Assembly (NCBI RefSeq): GCF_023091745.1
Contig: NC_068925.1
Location: forward strand, 2,914,001 to 2,978,000
Direction: 5' to 3'
DNA length: 64,000 nt
DNA from: Budorcas taxicolor
Lineage: Eukaryota > Chordata > Mammalia > Artiodactyla > Bovidae
The translations under genes were made by a program, and so were the position numbers. Shown here one piece after another: positions 31,984 to 43,499 of this stretch. A model generated the notes under the pieces. It saw nothing but the letters and a program-made list of their open reading frames with translations. It was not told where the DNA came from and did no database searches. Numbering within the stretch: position 1 is the first letter of the stretch; the number at the start of each line of letters is the position of its first letter.

Positions 31984-32192
31984 CTAAGTAAGTGAAGTCG
32001 CTCAGTTGTGTCCAACTCTTTGCGACCCCATGTACTGTAGCCTACCAGGCTTATACATCCATGGGATTCTCCAGGCAGGAATACTGGAGTGGGTTACCAC
32101 TTCTTCTCCAGGGGATCTTCCTGACCCAGGGATCGAACACGGGTCTCCCACATTCGAGGCAGATGCTTTAACCTCTGAGCCACCAGGGAAGA
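31984..32192 (-). mobile_element. Bov-tA SINE
   Basis: AGTGAAGTCGCTCAGTTGTGT through GATCGAACACGGGTCTCCCA and GAGCCACCAGGGAAG. GGCTGGGCCTAAG before it and AGCTGGGCCTAGG at about 32208 look like a target-site duplication, although about 15 bp lie between the head and the right copy. Confidence 0.92.
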
Positions 32193-32870
32193 TTTAGGCT
32201 GCCCACAGCTGGGCCTAGGGCAGCCTGAATTCTCCAGGCCCTAAGTCACACAGACTCCCAAGCCTGGAACAGACAAAATTCCTTTGGCTTTCAATTTCTT
32301 CCCCTCACAGTTACTGATCCAACCACCTCCTTACACACAGAAGCACTCAAAACACCCCACTCTCCGTCTGCTGTGAAATCACAGCACGCCCCCCAGAGAG
32401 CCATTACCCACGCAGTCCATTCTCAAAGCATTTGCCATCAAATAAGCTCAATCTGGCAACCAAAAAAATTAAAAAATAAATAAATAATGTTTCAAAATAA
32501 CTCAAGTTCTTGAGAATCCTATGAGAAGGATCAAAACAATACTTCTCAAAATTCTGTTTTTCCTCTCCCGTTTATTTCTCTGGATACCAAATCTGATCCT
32601 GTAGCACTCCTTTCCAAAATTCTTGCCTCCCAAACTCCTCTTCCAGCTCTAGGCACACTCCTTCTTCTCTTCACTTGTCTCCTGATTCTGCAACTCAAAG
32701 CCCAAAACACACAAACCCCCCCTGGAGAGGTGACGGGAAGACGACTGAGCCAAGCTCTCTCTTCCAGACAAGGGAGAGGGTGAAGCCTGGAAATATTCAC
32801 GCAATCATCACTTTTTCGCCATCACAGTAGCTGTCACCACAGATAGCCCTCGGAGATCACACTAAGCCCC
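32193..32870. other. Unique non-coding DNA, no feature recognised
   Basis: An A-rich patch at 32460-32490 (AAATAAATAAATAAT) is the only simple feature. Confidence 0.4.
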
Positions 32871-32895
32871 GACGAGACAGGACAATTTCTGGACA

Positions 32896-33021
32896 AAGTG
32901 ACCATACCAACCTGACTATTCTGGTCAGTCTGGATCTAAATATTCTGTTCCAATTCAAAGCTACAATGGGCTACCATTAGAAAATTGTCCCAATTTTGAG
33001 TTGAGGAAAATATGGTCACCG
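32896..33021. mobile_element. Possible non-autonomous element with terminal inverted repeats
   Basis: GTGACCATA (32898-32906) and TATGGTCAC (33011-33019) are exact reverse complements about 100 bp apart. Internal TTGTCCCAATTTTGAG resembles a known mammalian repeat whose ends read GGTGACCATA. Related half-element text (GACCATATGTCCG) occurs near 38615. Family not named. Confidence 0.4.
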
Positions 33022-33088
33022 TATCTCTGACCCACCCTTCCTCTTAGCAACTTAAATATATCCTGACTGTATTAAATACTTTCTGTAT

Positions 33089-33455
33089 TGCTATAGTCCG
33101 AAAGCCTGAGACTCTCTTTGGAGTTCATGTGTTGAAATCCTAACTGCCAATGTGATGGTATTTGGAGGTGGGGCATTTGGACAATGATCAGGTCACAGGG
33201 ATAGAGCCCTCACGAACAGATTAGTGCTTCTGTAAAGGAGACCCCAGAGGGCTCCCCAGCCCCTTCTGCCATGTGAGGACACAGTGAGAAGACAGCATTT
33301 TGTGAGTCAGGAAGTGAACTTTCATCAGATACCTAATCTGCAGGTAACCTGCTTTTGGATTTCCCAGCCTCCAGAAGGATGAGAAATAAATTCTTGTTGT
33401 TTATGAGCCACCCAATCCGTAGTATTCTGTTGTCGCAGCCCAGTGGCCTAAGACA
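33089..33455 (+). mobile_element. MLT1A-like MaLR LTR, full length
   Basis: It begins TGCTATAGTCCG and ends GGCCTAAGACA. Internal words TTCATGTGTTGAAATCCTAA, GCCATGTGAGGACACAG and CTCCAGAAGGATGAGAAATA match MLT1A. TGTAT before and TACAT after differ by two transitions, fitting a decayed 5-bp duplication. Length 367 bp is close to the family norm. Confidence 0.82.
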
Positions 33456-33559
33456 TACATTATCGTTGATTCCATTAGTGTCTGTTTGGTCACCTGGAAA
33501 CCGTAGGGCCCTTAAAGCCTCAGACCACGTTTATTCTCACTCTGTCTTAAGCCTCGTGA

Positions 33560-34075
33560 ATAGGTCTGTAGTAGTTAGCTAATGCTGCATAACAAATTAT
33601 CTCAAATATTAGTGACTTAAATGATAATAATTATTTATTACCGTTTCTGTGGATCAGGAATCTGAGAATGGCTTGGCTGGGTAGTTCTGATTCAGCTCTC
33701 ACGAGGTTGTGGTCAAAATGTCAGCCAAGGCTACAGTTTCTAAAGGTGTGATTAGGTCTAGAGAACCTACCTCCAAGGTTGCCTACTCACATGGCTGACC
33801 GGTTGGTGCTGGCTATTGGGGGAAAGCCTTGATTCCTCTTCAGGGGGAAATTTTCATGTGATCTGAGCTTCATGAACATGGCTACTAGGTTCCAAAGTTG
33901 AACATTTTGAGATAGAGGGAGCCAGGCGGAGGCTGAAGTTTTTTGCGACCTAAACTTTGGAAGTCACATGGCATCATTTCTGCTGTGCTCTACTGTTCAA
34001 GGCAATCCCAGGACCCTGCTGATTCAAGAGGAAAGGGAACATAAAACCTGCCTCTCACTGGGAGGAGTTCCAGTC
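33560..34075. repeat. Old interspersed repeat, family not named
   Basis: TAATGCTGCATAACAAATTA, TTTCTGTGGATCAGGAATCTG and GGAAGTCACATGGCATCATTT belong to a common mammalian repeat recalled by sequence but not by name. Confidence 0.55.
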
Positions 34076-34084
34076 ATCTGTTAA

Positions 34085-34265
34085 GGAAAGTTTGTGCATG
34101 TTCAGCCACATCTGACTCTTTGTGACTCTATAGACTCTATAGCCCTCTAAGCTCCTGTGTCCGTGGAATTCTCCAGGCAAGAACACTGGAGTGGGTTGCC
34201 ATTTCCTACTCCAAGGGATCTCCCTGACCCAGAAATCAAACCTGCATCTCCTGCGTCTCCTGGGA
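34085..34265 (-). mobile_element. Bov-tA SINE, diverged
   Basis: TTCAGCCACATCTGACTCTT, GGCAAGAACACTGGAGTGGG and AAATCAAACCTGCATCTCC. The head is partly degraded and ends CTCCTGGGAGGCC. Confidence 0.85.
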
Positions 34266-34429
34266 GGCCCAGGGAGAGCTCATGGAATTGGATAAATATA
34301 GAGATGTAGCCACCTTGGGAGAATAGAGAGCCCCCACGTCTCTGACTCTTGCAAACCCATAACAAATGCTCATGGGTGGACTGTGTATTCACTGGCACCT
34401 GGAACTTTTCACCGCTCTCTGTACACACA

Positions 34430-34745
34430 TCCTATGCATGAAATCTTAGGTGCCCTCCCTACCCTGACCTTTGCCCTAACCACATGGCTTGCCTTGACCA
34501 ACAGGCTGTCAATAGATATGAGTTTAGCAGAAGCTTTATAAGGCCCTTGCATGTTTCTCCTGGGGCTCCTGCACTTCTGCCCATGCTGTGAAAATAAACC
34601 TGAGCTAGCCCATGGAGGATCTGAGACATGTAGAAAGAAATCGATTTGTCTCAGCTGTCCCAGCCAAGGAAAGCGGACCTACAGAAATGTGAGTGGCACC
34701 AGGGAAGGTGAGAACCACTCAGCACCTCACAAGCCTGTGAGCTAA
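34430..34745 (+). repeat. MaLR/MLT1-like remnant
   Basis: CCACATGGCTTGCCTTGACC, TTCTGCCCATGCTGTGAAAA and CTAGCCCATGGAGGATCTGAG match a MaLR-type LTR pattern. Subfamily uncertain. Confidence 0.5.
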
Positions 34746-34869
34746 CTGACTTCTAGGCTGAAGGCCTGAGTTTGGAGGTTGGTCAGTTATGCTGTATATT
34801 CTAGGCAATGAGTAACTGACACAGCACTCTCCGACCATCACAGACCTGTTCTAGGTCGGGCTCAGTGTC

Positions 34870-35334
34870 TGTAGCAGACAGATTGTTGACCTGCCAATGT
34901 CCACATTCCTCAGAGCCTGTGAATATGTTACCTTACATGGCAAGCAAGACCTTGCAGATGGGATGAGATAGAAAGATCATCTTGCATTCTCAGGGTGGGC
35001 CCAGTTTAACCACAAAGGTGCTTATGAGAGGGAGGAAAGAGGGCCAAAGTCAGAAACGAGGTGTGATGATAGCGGATTTTGAGTGTGTGTTCCGGCTGTG
35101 GAGGGCAGGGCCGCAGCTGAGGACTGCGGGCAGCCTCTAGAAGCTGCAAAAGGCCAGGACATAGATTCTCTCCTAGAGCCTCCAGAAGTAACTCAATTCT
35201 GTTGAAACCTTGATTTTCACCTATAAGACACATTTCAGATTTCCGGCCTGCAGAAGTGTAAGAGAATAAACTGACTATTTTAAGTCACTTATGCTTATGG
35301 CCATTTGTTACAGAAGCGATAGGAAACCAACGTA
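34870..35334 (+). mobile_element. MLT1-type MaLR LTR with 5-bp duplication
   Basis: It starts TGTAGCAGAC and contains GAATATGTTACCTTACATGGC, CTTGCAGATGGGATGAG, GAGCCTCCAGAAGTAACTC and GTTACAGAAGCGATAGGAAAC. GTGTC flanks it exactly at 34865-34869 and 35335-35339, the duplication length expected for MaLR. The 465-bp length is normal for MLT1. Confidence 0.82.
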
Positions 35335-35379
35335 GTGTCTAACAACTACATTCCCTGGAAACAGTTGGGTGTCACACTA

Positions 35380-35640
35380 TGAGTCTCACGTACTCTTCGG
35401 GAAAGTAGGGGTGTGTGGTAGATTAAAGGCGGCCACAGACTTTGACTACCCCTCTTTTTGAGATCCGGGTTGGCTTTAGTGGTTTGCTTGACCAATAGAA
35501 TATGGCGAAAGTGATGTTCTGGAACTTTTAAGGCTTGTAACAAGAAAACTTTCTTCCTCCCAGATGTTGTAAAACACTCCTGAGTAGCCCAGCCCTCCAG
35601 CACTTGTTCCAAGCCAGGCAGCTGGTTATCCTTGCTCAAT
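35380..35640 (+). repeat. MaLR-like remnant
   Basis: GACTTTGACTACCCCTCTTT, GGCTTTAGTGGTTTGCTTGA and CCAATAGAATATGGCGAAAG are typical of a MaLR-type LTR, subfamily uncertain. Confidence 0.5.
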
Positions 35641-36205
35641 TTTTACCAAAATGTCTACTGACACCTCCCCTCCAGTCCCTTCAGATTCTTTAGGGAGGTT
35701 CTAGAATGAAATCTTTGGAGAAGTACCCACTGAGCAACTGCACAGAAGTCCAGTTTTCTTCCAGTTACAGCTTGGCTCTCCTCTGTGTGCCGTTCCTTCC
35801 ACTGCTTCTGGAGGCAGGGAGGCACTGACAGCTCTCCTTGGAGCATTCATCCCAGGCTCTGCCCATGCCTGCCATCTCCCAGGAAGCCAGTGGGTTAGGC
35901 CTAGAGTGTGCTGGGGTTGAACAGGTGGGGAGTGTAGTTCATCAGAAGGTCTGAGAATTAGAGCCTAGAATTGGAGCTGGACTGGGACTTTTCCACTTCC
36001 CTTTTGCAGCTATGACCGCAAGATCTGTGTCTGTCAAATGTAGGAATAGCATCGCCATTTTCAACAATGAAATTTTCAACCTTTCACAAAAGATGCTATC
36101 TACAATTTAAAAGTAGATTTTCCACCTCCCCTCTTTTCAAGCACTAGCCTAGCTGTTTCCAGCTTTATATATGTTATGCGTCTCTCTGCATTCTCTCAAG
36201 GAAAT
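35641..36205. other. Unique non-coding DNA, no feature recognised
   Basis: No repeat or exon pattern seen. Confidence 0.4.
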
Positions 36206-36209
36206 GGTA

Positions 36210-36460
36210 GGGTCTAGGAGTTAAGAGTGTGGATTCTGGAGTCAGATACACCTGGATTTAAATCCCAGCTTGCCTCTTAATAGTCATACAAGTGAGTTAC
36301 TAAGGCTCTGTAAGCCTTGGCTTTCTTTTCTGAAGAATGGAGTGAATTATTGTCCTTACTTCATAGGGCTATTTGAGGAATTCAGTAAGACAGACCACAT
36401 CAACAGCCTGGCTTACAAGTGCTGTAGCAATTGTTATTTAGACTCTCATTGTTTGGTTAG
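36210..36460 (+). repeat. MIR SINE, nearly full length
   Basis: GTCTAGGAGTTAAGAGTGTG, GATTCTGGAGTCAGATACACC, TTTAAATCCCAGCTTGCCTC and CTTCATAGGGCTATTTGAGG give the MIR 5' end, tRNA-like part and core in order. Confidence 0.85.
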
Positions 36461-39210
36461 CTCTGAATAAGTCAGTACACAACTGACTTCTCCCCTGGTT
36501 CTTTATCTAGAAGACAAGAATCTGGGGAGATAGGCACAAAGGACCTTGACCCAAGGTGTTTCCGTTCTCAATTCCCACTGTGGGTAAGGTCAGAGGAGAT
36601 GGGCTCCTGAGTTCAGAAATATATCTAGATTTGATGAGAGACCCTAGCTAGGGCTGGGGTGGTGTATCATCCTCTCTGTTCTGTTCATTTCTCTGCTCTA
36701 GTGACAGACCTTCTAGCCTCAGTCTCATATTCCACAGAGAAAACTCATCAAGGTAAGGCTTTGTGAGAGCTGGTTTTGGAGGACAGAGCACCATTCAGAG
36801 AACGGAGAATAAAAATATATGCCCAAGTCCACGTCTGTGGGTGTATTTGAAAGTGGAAAACGCTTGAAAAAATGTAGAACTGAATGATGGCATTAACTGA
36901 GCCACCCCCTGCTAGCAGGCACTCTGACCTGATTCTTGACAAACAGGTAAATCCCCAGTTTTCCAGGGGGACATCAGCCAATGGTTTTGGGGCCAGTTGA
37001 AATGTAAATGCTCCCTGATGTTTAATGTGAGTCCCTCCCCTGAAGCCAGCCTAAGCCCTGTTCTCCCTTGGAGAGAGCGAGGAGCCTCAGCAAGCGCATT
37101 TTCCAGTTCCATGGTTACAGCTCATCCCAGGGGGAGTCGCTGAAGGCAGGTGGCTCCACGGCTCCACCTCACCAAGTTTTTGGTGGGAGTGGAGGGCGGG
37201 ACAGGACTCACTTCAGAGGAGCAGTGAGGCAGCTGTTCCAGAAATCGAGGCTGCCGGGGCGTTGAATACGTAAAGGTCAACGGGCTTGCGTCTGGAGCCT
37301 CCTCTGGGTTCCCTTTAGCAGCAGGCACCAAAACACTGTATTCCTGACCCATTACACCCACCGAGGTGGCCGCAGCCACGAGATTGCAAAACATTTTCCA
37401 TCTTCAGCCCCTGTTCTGGTAACTTCACTCTTCATTGCTCAGACTTCTAGTTTTTCCATATTTACCTCAGATGAATGAATGACTAGATTCAGAAGGGCTT
37501 TTTTTTGGTGGTGGGGGGGGGTGGTTTTTGTTTTTTTCAGTGAAATGGTTGGAAAGTTACTGCTAACACTACAGTGATCCTCTTTCTCCTGTCTCTTTTT
37601 TTTTTAAGAGGCTGGAGTTGGAATGATTTTTTTCTTCTTCTAAAAGGTACCTGAAGAGTTAGATTTATCGTACAGTGACCACTTGTCTTCTAGTTTCTCA
37701 GAAAGCTCCAGTTTTTTAAAAGAAACTTGTGAAGTCTATACACAAATATGATTTAAATTCTATGAAGCACTATTCACAAACTAATATATACGAGAAGTGT
37801 GATTCATTTTCTTTCATTTCTATTTTGACTTTTTATTCAGTTGGGCTGGCAGAATCTTTGAGAACAAACCTCCTTCCTCAAAGTGGTGTCTAATGCCTAG
37901 ATCTGATTCTCAGTGGGCCTGTTTGCAGAGAAAGCCACCTCCAAGACCTGAGCCACCCTCCTTGGTCTTGGTGGGTGGGACTCAGGGTGAGTAGATGCCC
38001 TATGTTCTGCCCGCAGTCCGTTCAGGCTGATGGCTCTCTCCGTTATCCTCTGCCACTCTTGGAAGGTTCCAGAGCTCCAACCATGTGCCAGAACAAACAG
38101 AAGCCTCCATAAGGCCTTCCGCTGAGTTAGGCAGTCGGGCAGCGTTTCTCTACACACATGTTGCCTGGAGCTGTCCCGTCAGTGAGGAGCAGACTGCCTG
38201 TTCTTGGACCCCTCTTATCTCCCTGGGGTTCTCCCCTCTCTGAGGCTCAGCCTGGTCACTAAAGGAAGAAACAGGTGCAGGGCCAGATTTTCGAAAACTC
38301 CTCAGTATTTGTGCCCTTTTGTCGCCCTCCTTCAATTCTGTCTGAATTTTAGGAGGTGTCCCTCTGGCCAGGGTGATGGAGTCTCACGTTTCTCTCCCAA
38401 GCCTTGTATCTAGTCTGTATTCTAATCAAGGGGACAACACTGCGCAGAGGGTGATTTTTGCTCCATTGATACCACACTGCCCGAGGCAATGAGTCAGGAG
38501 ATCCCAGCTTTGGTGAGAAAGGGCAAAGAGAAGAAGACAGCAAAGGGGGAACAAGTAATTCAACAGTTCTGAGAGCTTTCCTGCCCAGCCTGAAGACTCA
38601 CAGCCCTTTAACATGTTGACCATATGTCCGTATTTTGTATGAGAGCCTTCAGTTAGAGTCATTTTATTATTTAAAAGGAGACTTTTTATTAAATCTGTAG
38701 CTAAATTTGTTTTAAATTGCATCCTCTGGCAGGGCTTTCTATATAAACACGTTAAAGATGGGAGAGAGTGGGAGGCCCCTGAGGAGCGCCTTGCTTCCCT
38801 CTGCAAATGTATTACATTCAAAGTGGTGGTGTCCAGAGGTCCCTTGGCTCACTTGGGTTGGAATCAAACAATGCTCAAAAACTCTCCCTGAGAATAGGGG
38901 AGTGTCCCTGAGCACTTCCAGCTCCCGAAGGACAGTGCATGTGCTCCCTGGTTCCGTAAGCCTGACAGGGCAGATGCCCCTCATTGAGAGAACTGTGGAA
39001 TCCTGTCTGCTTCAGGGGCTCTTTCCAAAATGATCTCTCAAGCAGATCATGCCTGAACTTGGAGTAGCCACTCACACCCCTCTCATTTCGTTCTCTTCTT
39101 GTCCCTTCCTCCAAGGATAGCACCCTGCATACTAGCATTTCCTAGTATGTAAATAGCTTATAATTAAGGTTTGTTCTACCTAGTGTGGTGTTCTTAATAA
39201 AGGCAGGTGT
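36461..39210. other. Unique non-coding DNA with a T/G-rich patch
   Basis: The patch at 37499-37540 mixes T8, a GGTGGTGGGGGGGGG run and further T runs. The text GACCATATGTCCG at about 38619 may be half of the inverted-repeat element type seen at 32896. Otherwise no repeat or gene is recognised. Confidence 0.4.
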
Positions 39211-39214
39211 CATG

Positions 39215-39420
39215 TGTATGAGTCATATCCAAGCCCCATCTGCTTTCTCTTCCCCGCCTGCCCTGAACCACCCCAGGGTCATTCCAGCTACCCCCAGGAT
39301 TTCAGCCAGCCTTGGTGTGCAGATGACCCAGTCTCTGTGTCCAGCCTACATTTCTCACTAAACCCCACACCTTTGCACCACGTGCCTGCTAGACTTCCAC
39401 TTAGAGGTCAAATTTGAAAC
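39215..39420 (+). repeat. L2 remnant
   Basis: GTGTCCAGCCTACATTTCTC, CTGCTAGACTTCCACTTAGAG and ACATCTCAAATTCAAG resemble an internal L2 3' segment. Confidence 0.45.
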
Positions 39421-39829
39421 ATCTCAAATTCAAGTTGTTCAAGAGTGGACTCCTTAATTTCTTCCATAAACCTGAGGGTCCTTTGCATGCCATAGTCTAG
39501 TGTGTTATAGCCTACACGATTTTCGGTCCATGCATGTCTGTGGATGGACTTGGGGGTGGTGGGCGTGTTTACGAACCTCCTAAAATTCTTTGCAAGATTT
39601 TCTGTGAACATTTGTTTCCCTGCCTGCAAATAAAGATGGTAAATTTTTCAGATCCTGACTGAAAAGCAAAGTGACCCCTGAGTGAGAGAGTCAAGCTTCT
39701 CTGGCTTCATTTCTTGGCAGTCCACTCTGACTCCCAGCTACACACCTGAATCTGTGCTCTCGGGCAGTGACTGACTCTTGAAGTTCCTGGAAAATGCCAT
39801 CGATCTCATGTATGCTTGCTCTTCTACTG

Positions 39830-40260
39830 AAGGGTGTTACCCACCTTCTTTGCCTGCAACCTTCAAGCAGCACCTCCTCTGGGAAGTCTCCTCTGCCTGA
39901 CCCAGGCAGAGCTGATCAGCTTTTCCCTAGTGCCCCACCTCCATATGGCATCCATCATGCCAGGGCAGCGTCTTGCACCCTGGGTGTGCCTCAGATCGCC
40001 TGTGCATTGTTCAATGAAATGCAGATGCTCCAGCTTTGCTTCCTTCCTCAGTAAATCAAAATTATGAGAGAGAGAGAGGCTCCCAGAGGACCCTAAAGTG
40101 CACTCTGCATGCTAAACCACAGTTGTAGGGCCTTTTATGGGTTCATATTAGTTGGATGCACAAGACTATGAAGTTCTTGAGAACAGGGATCTTGTTTCAG
40201 TCACTTCCTCAATCCCCGTAGCACTTGGAACAGTGCCAAAGCATGGCAGAACGAGCTAAG
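39830..40260 (+). repeat. L2 LINE 3' end, fragmented
   Basis: AGCACCTCCTCTGGGAAGTCT and TGCCTGACCCAGGCAG, then GAAGTTCTTGAGAACAGGGA and AGCACTTGGAACAGTGCC, follow the last part of L2. Confidence 0.6.
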
Positions 40261-41420
40261 CCTGACACTGGCCCATGGGAGCCCGACACCATTCTGGGGA
40301 TTTCCATATGCGGCCATTTAGCACCTACAATTTCCGCATGAGGCATATCATTGATCCCATTTAGAGATGAGGAAATATTTGTGAATGAATGAACAAGTGA
40401 ATCATTCTTTATAGAAAGCTGATTGGTTTAAAGATATCTGAACATGATTTATTTCATAAACATGACTTCTACAGGGACAAGAAATAGCTCATTCCGCTCT
40501 GATCAGGGAGGGGAGAACGAGAGAATCCAGGAACAGATGTGATGATTTTCTGGAAAAGAGATCTACTCGGGTGCTGGCAGAACCAGACCAGGGTTGCCAG
40601 AAATTCACCCAAGAGGACTCAGCACACCCCAAGCTGAGCCCGCTTCTTCCAGATGGGAGATGTTGGCACAGGCAAGCTCAGAGGCCACCGGCGGAGGGAG
40701 GGCCGTGGTCCTGTCTCCTGCCTCCTCATGGCCTGTAAGCACAAGGCCCAGCCTCTAGCTGCCGTTTGCCCTCTAGGGGGCAAAGTGATCAGGAACATAG
40801 TTTAAATCATGAAATTGTTATAAAGCCCTTTTCTACACAGGCCACTGGGCCCATTCACAACCAACCTCAAGCCGAACAATGCCTTTGCGATCACAGAATT
40901 CTGCTCCTTACAACAGAAGTAATTGAGGGACCACTCCCAGCTAGCGGTTTGTTTGAAAGGGCACATAGGATTCAGAAAACAGTGCAGAAAAGCGGTGGGC
41001 AAGACCGCACTCACACCACAACCACGGCACTGGGGTGACCCATCCTTGTTCTCGTTCCATTTTCCAAGGTCCTGCTCTTCAAGGACCACCTCCTCCAGAA
41101 GCCTTCCCAGAAACTGCACACAATGTCCTCTCTCAGGCTAGCTCAACCCAGGGCCTTCCCTCATGCTGATCTTTCCCTCTCCCCAGGCTGCTGGTCCCAG
41201 CCTCCCCAGGGGGCCCCTCAGACATGCAAACCTCCCACAGGAGCAGCACCCCACTGGAGCTTAGGAGGAAACAGCCTGACTGTTCTGCTTACCAACAAGT
41301 CTTAAAAAATTAAAACCCTCCCAGCTAAATAACATCCAGCTATCTGAGTGAAGGATTTGCCCTTACATTTTAACGTAGATTTTAGGGTTATGCCAGGACA
41401 GTTTTCCAGAAACACAACGT
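40261..41420. other. Mostly unique DNA with one possible L2 scrap
   Basis: GACCACCTCCTCCAGAAGCC (41080-41100) is L2-like. No other feature is supported. Confidence 0.4.
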
Positions 41421-41424
41421 AGCA

Positions 41425-41640
41425 AGAGGTTAAAAGAGTCCTAAACTCTAGACCAAGACTTCTTGGATTTAAATTCCAGCTCTGCCACTTGCTAACTGTA
41501 AATTCATGGGCAAGCTCCTTAACCTTGCTGTACCTCAGTTTCCTCATCCATAAAATGGGTATAATAATAGCCACGTGAGGAGCATTAAAGAGCTAGTATA
41601 AAGAATTTTGGACAGTGTCTGCCACATGAGCAGGAGTTCA
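41425..41640 (+). repeat. MIR SINE
   Basis: GGATTTAAATTCCAGCTCTG, CCACTTGCTAACTGTAAATTC and CTCAGTTTCCTCATCCATAA form an excellent MIR core; the 3' part CAGTGTCTGCCACATG follows. Confidence 0.88.
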
Positions 41641-41689
41641 TGATGTGATCGTCTCATTAATTAAATTGATATGATTCTCACAACACTAG

Positions 41690-41822
41690 AAAGTAGGGAA
41701 AAATGTCTCCTCCTCACAGAAGAGGAAACCAGCCTCAGAGAAATTTTGTTACCTGCCTCAGACAACACAGCTAATACACGAGCACATGGCTACTCACAGC
41801 CAGGACTCTGAGCTCCACAGAT
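41690..41822 (-). repeat. MIR SINE
   Basis: TCACAGAAGAGGAAACCAGC, CTCAGAGAAATTTTGTTACC and AACACAGCTAATACACGAGC give the reverse core. It lies 50 bp from an oppositely oriented MIR. Confidence 0.75.
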
Positions 41823-42465
41823 GTGGCATAAAAAACCCCTGAAACCCAGCATCCTTACCACGCCTCCATCTCCCCCTCCCCTGGCATTCCTGTGGCCTCC
41901 CCACACATTCTGGAAGCCTCCCAATAGCGGTTGCTTTCCCACCCTAAATCTACCAGCGGCTGAGGGGATGGTGTCCCCCTTGCCACACGCCTACGTTTCT
42001 GGCTTGGGCAGAGAGCCGCCCATGGACCCCTCAGAGCCCAGTTGACTGTGCTGGTGGGCACTGTGGGTGGGCAGGGGCCACACCCTCATCTGGCTCCCGT
42101 GACCCAGTTTACTCAGGATGCTAAGATCATCTCCTAGAGCCGACCTGCTGGGCTTTGACGCAGCTCCCCGGGCCCAATGCAGCAGGGCTGTCAGGCAGGA
42201 GGCCTGGACCACAGGTCTCTGCCCTGAGCTGGCGTGATTAAGGAGCTGGGCCAGAAGGAGACGGGCTCGGTACGTTAAACAAGCTGCTGATGGAGAGCGG
42301 GCTGAGGAGCTTGCTGTGCACAGGAGCCAGGTGCCGCCTGAGAGGAGACTGATGGCACACAGGAGATTCGGGTGGGATTCTCAGACAGACGTGACCTGGA
42401 TGGAGCTTCATCAGCTATAGCATGAATGTGATCCCGTCACAGTGTCCTGGGCTTTGTAACTCACC
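41823..42465. other. Unique non-coding DNA, no feature recognised
   Basis: No repeat or exon pattern seen. Confidence 0.4.
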
Positions 42466-42469
42466 CAGC

Positions 42470-42590
42470 CCCTTCCATGTAAATGTTGCCTCTCTAGGTC
42501 TCATAACTACCCTCTCAGTTAGCTACTATTATCTCCATTTACCGATAAGGAACTGGAACTCAGAGTTCTGATCTCCAATTTAGGGGGTCT
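42470..42590 (-). repeat. MIR remnant
   Basis: AGCTACTATTATCTCCATTT and ACCGATAAGGAACTGGAACTC match the reverse MIR core. Confidence 0.65.
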
Positions 42591-42806
42591 TGCTACAGAC
42601 TTCACTGTTGCACAACACAGATCTAAGCCAGGAGACCAGGCAGGTCCCAGATGTGTGTGTGAGCGGGTGACACTGGGGAGCAGCCTCTCCCCACATTCTG
42701 ATCACTGCCAGGTGGGAATGCAGCCTGGATTCAGGATTACAGGGTCTTTGGGTTTTTCCAGAGAAGCTGGAAATCTGGATTTTTAAAATGTGAAATTTCC
42801 CGTTTT

Positions 42807-43281
42807 CTACTAAGGTCCGTCTAGTCAAGGCTATGGTTTTTCCTGTGGTCATGTATGGATGTGAGAGTTGGACTGTGAAGAAGGCTGAGCGCTGAAGAAT
42901 TGATGCTTTTGAATTGTGGTGTTGGAGAAGACTCTTGAGAGTCCCCTGGACTGCAAGGAGATCCAACAAGTCCATTCTGAAGGAGATCAACCCTGGGATT
43001 TATTTGGAAGGAATGATGCTAAAGCTGAAACTCCAGTACTTTGGCCACCTCATGTGAAGAGTTGACTCATTGGAAAAGACTCTGATGCTGGGAGGGATTG
43101 AGGGCAGGAAGAGAAGGGGACGACAGAGGATGAGATGGCTGGATGGCATCACTGACTCGATGGACGTGAGTCTGAGTGAACTCCAGGAGTTGGTGATGGA
43201 CAGGGAGGCCTGGCGTGCTGGATTCATGGGGTCACAAAGAGTCGGACACGACTGAGCAACTGCACTGAACTGAACTGAATG
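42807..43281 (+). mobile_element. BovB LINE 3' end, 5'-truncated
   Basis: It starts near AAGGTCCGTCTAGTCAAGGC and ends in ACTGAACTGAACTGAAT. It covers the same RT C-terminal region as the copy at 946-1482, with stop codons (for example GAGCGCTGA and CATGTGA). Target-site duplication not found. Confidence 0.92.
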
Positions 43282-43499
43282 TTGGTAGCTAATTTAGTTT
43301 AAAATGTCTAGCGGACTAAACAAAACCCTTTCTTAGGCTGGACTTGTCTAAGGCTGCCAATTTGCAGACTTGGGCCTGAACACTGCCTCTAAGATGCGAA
43401 TAAGGCTACTATAAGCCTCATCCTTCTCAACTGAATTAAAATGCTCAAATGACCCACGTAGGTGATACACATGTAAGTCAACACAAACCAATGACTGAG

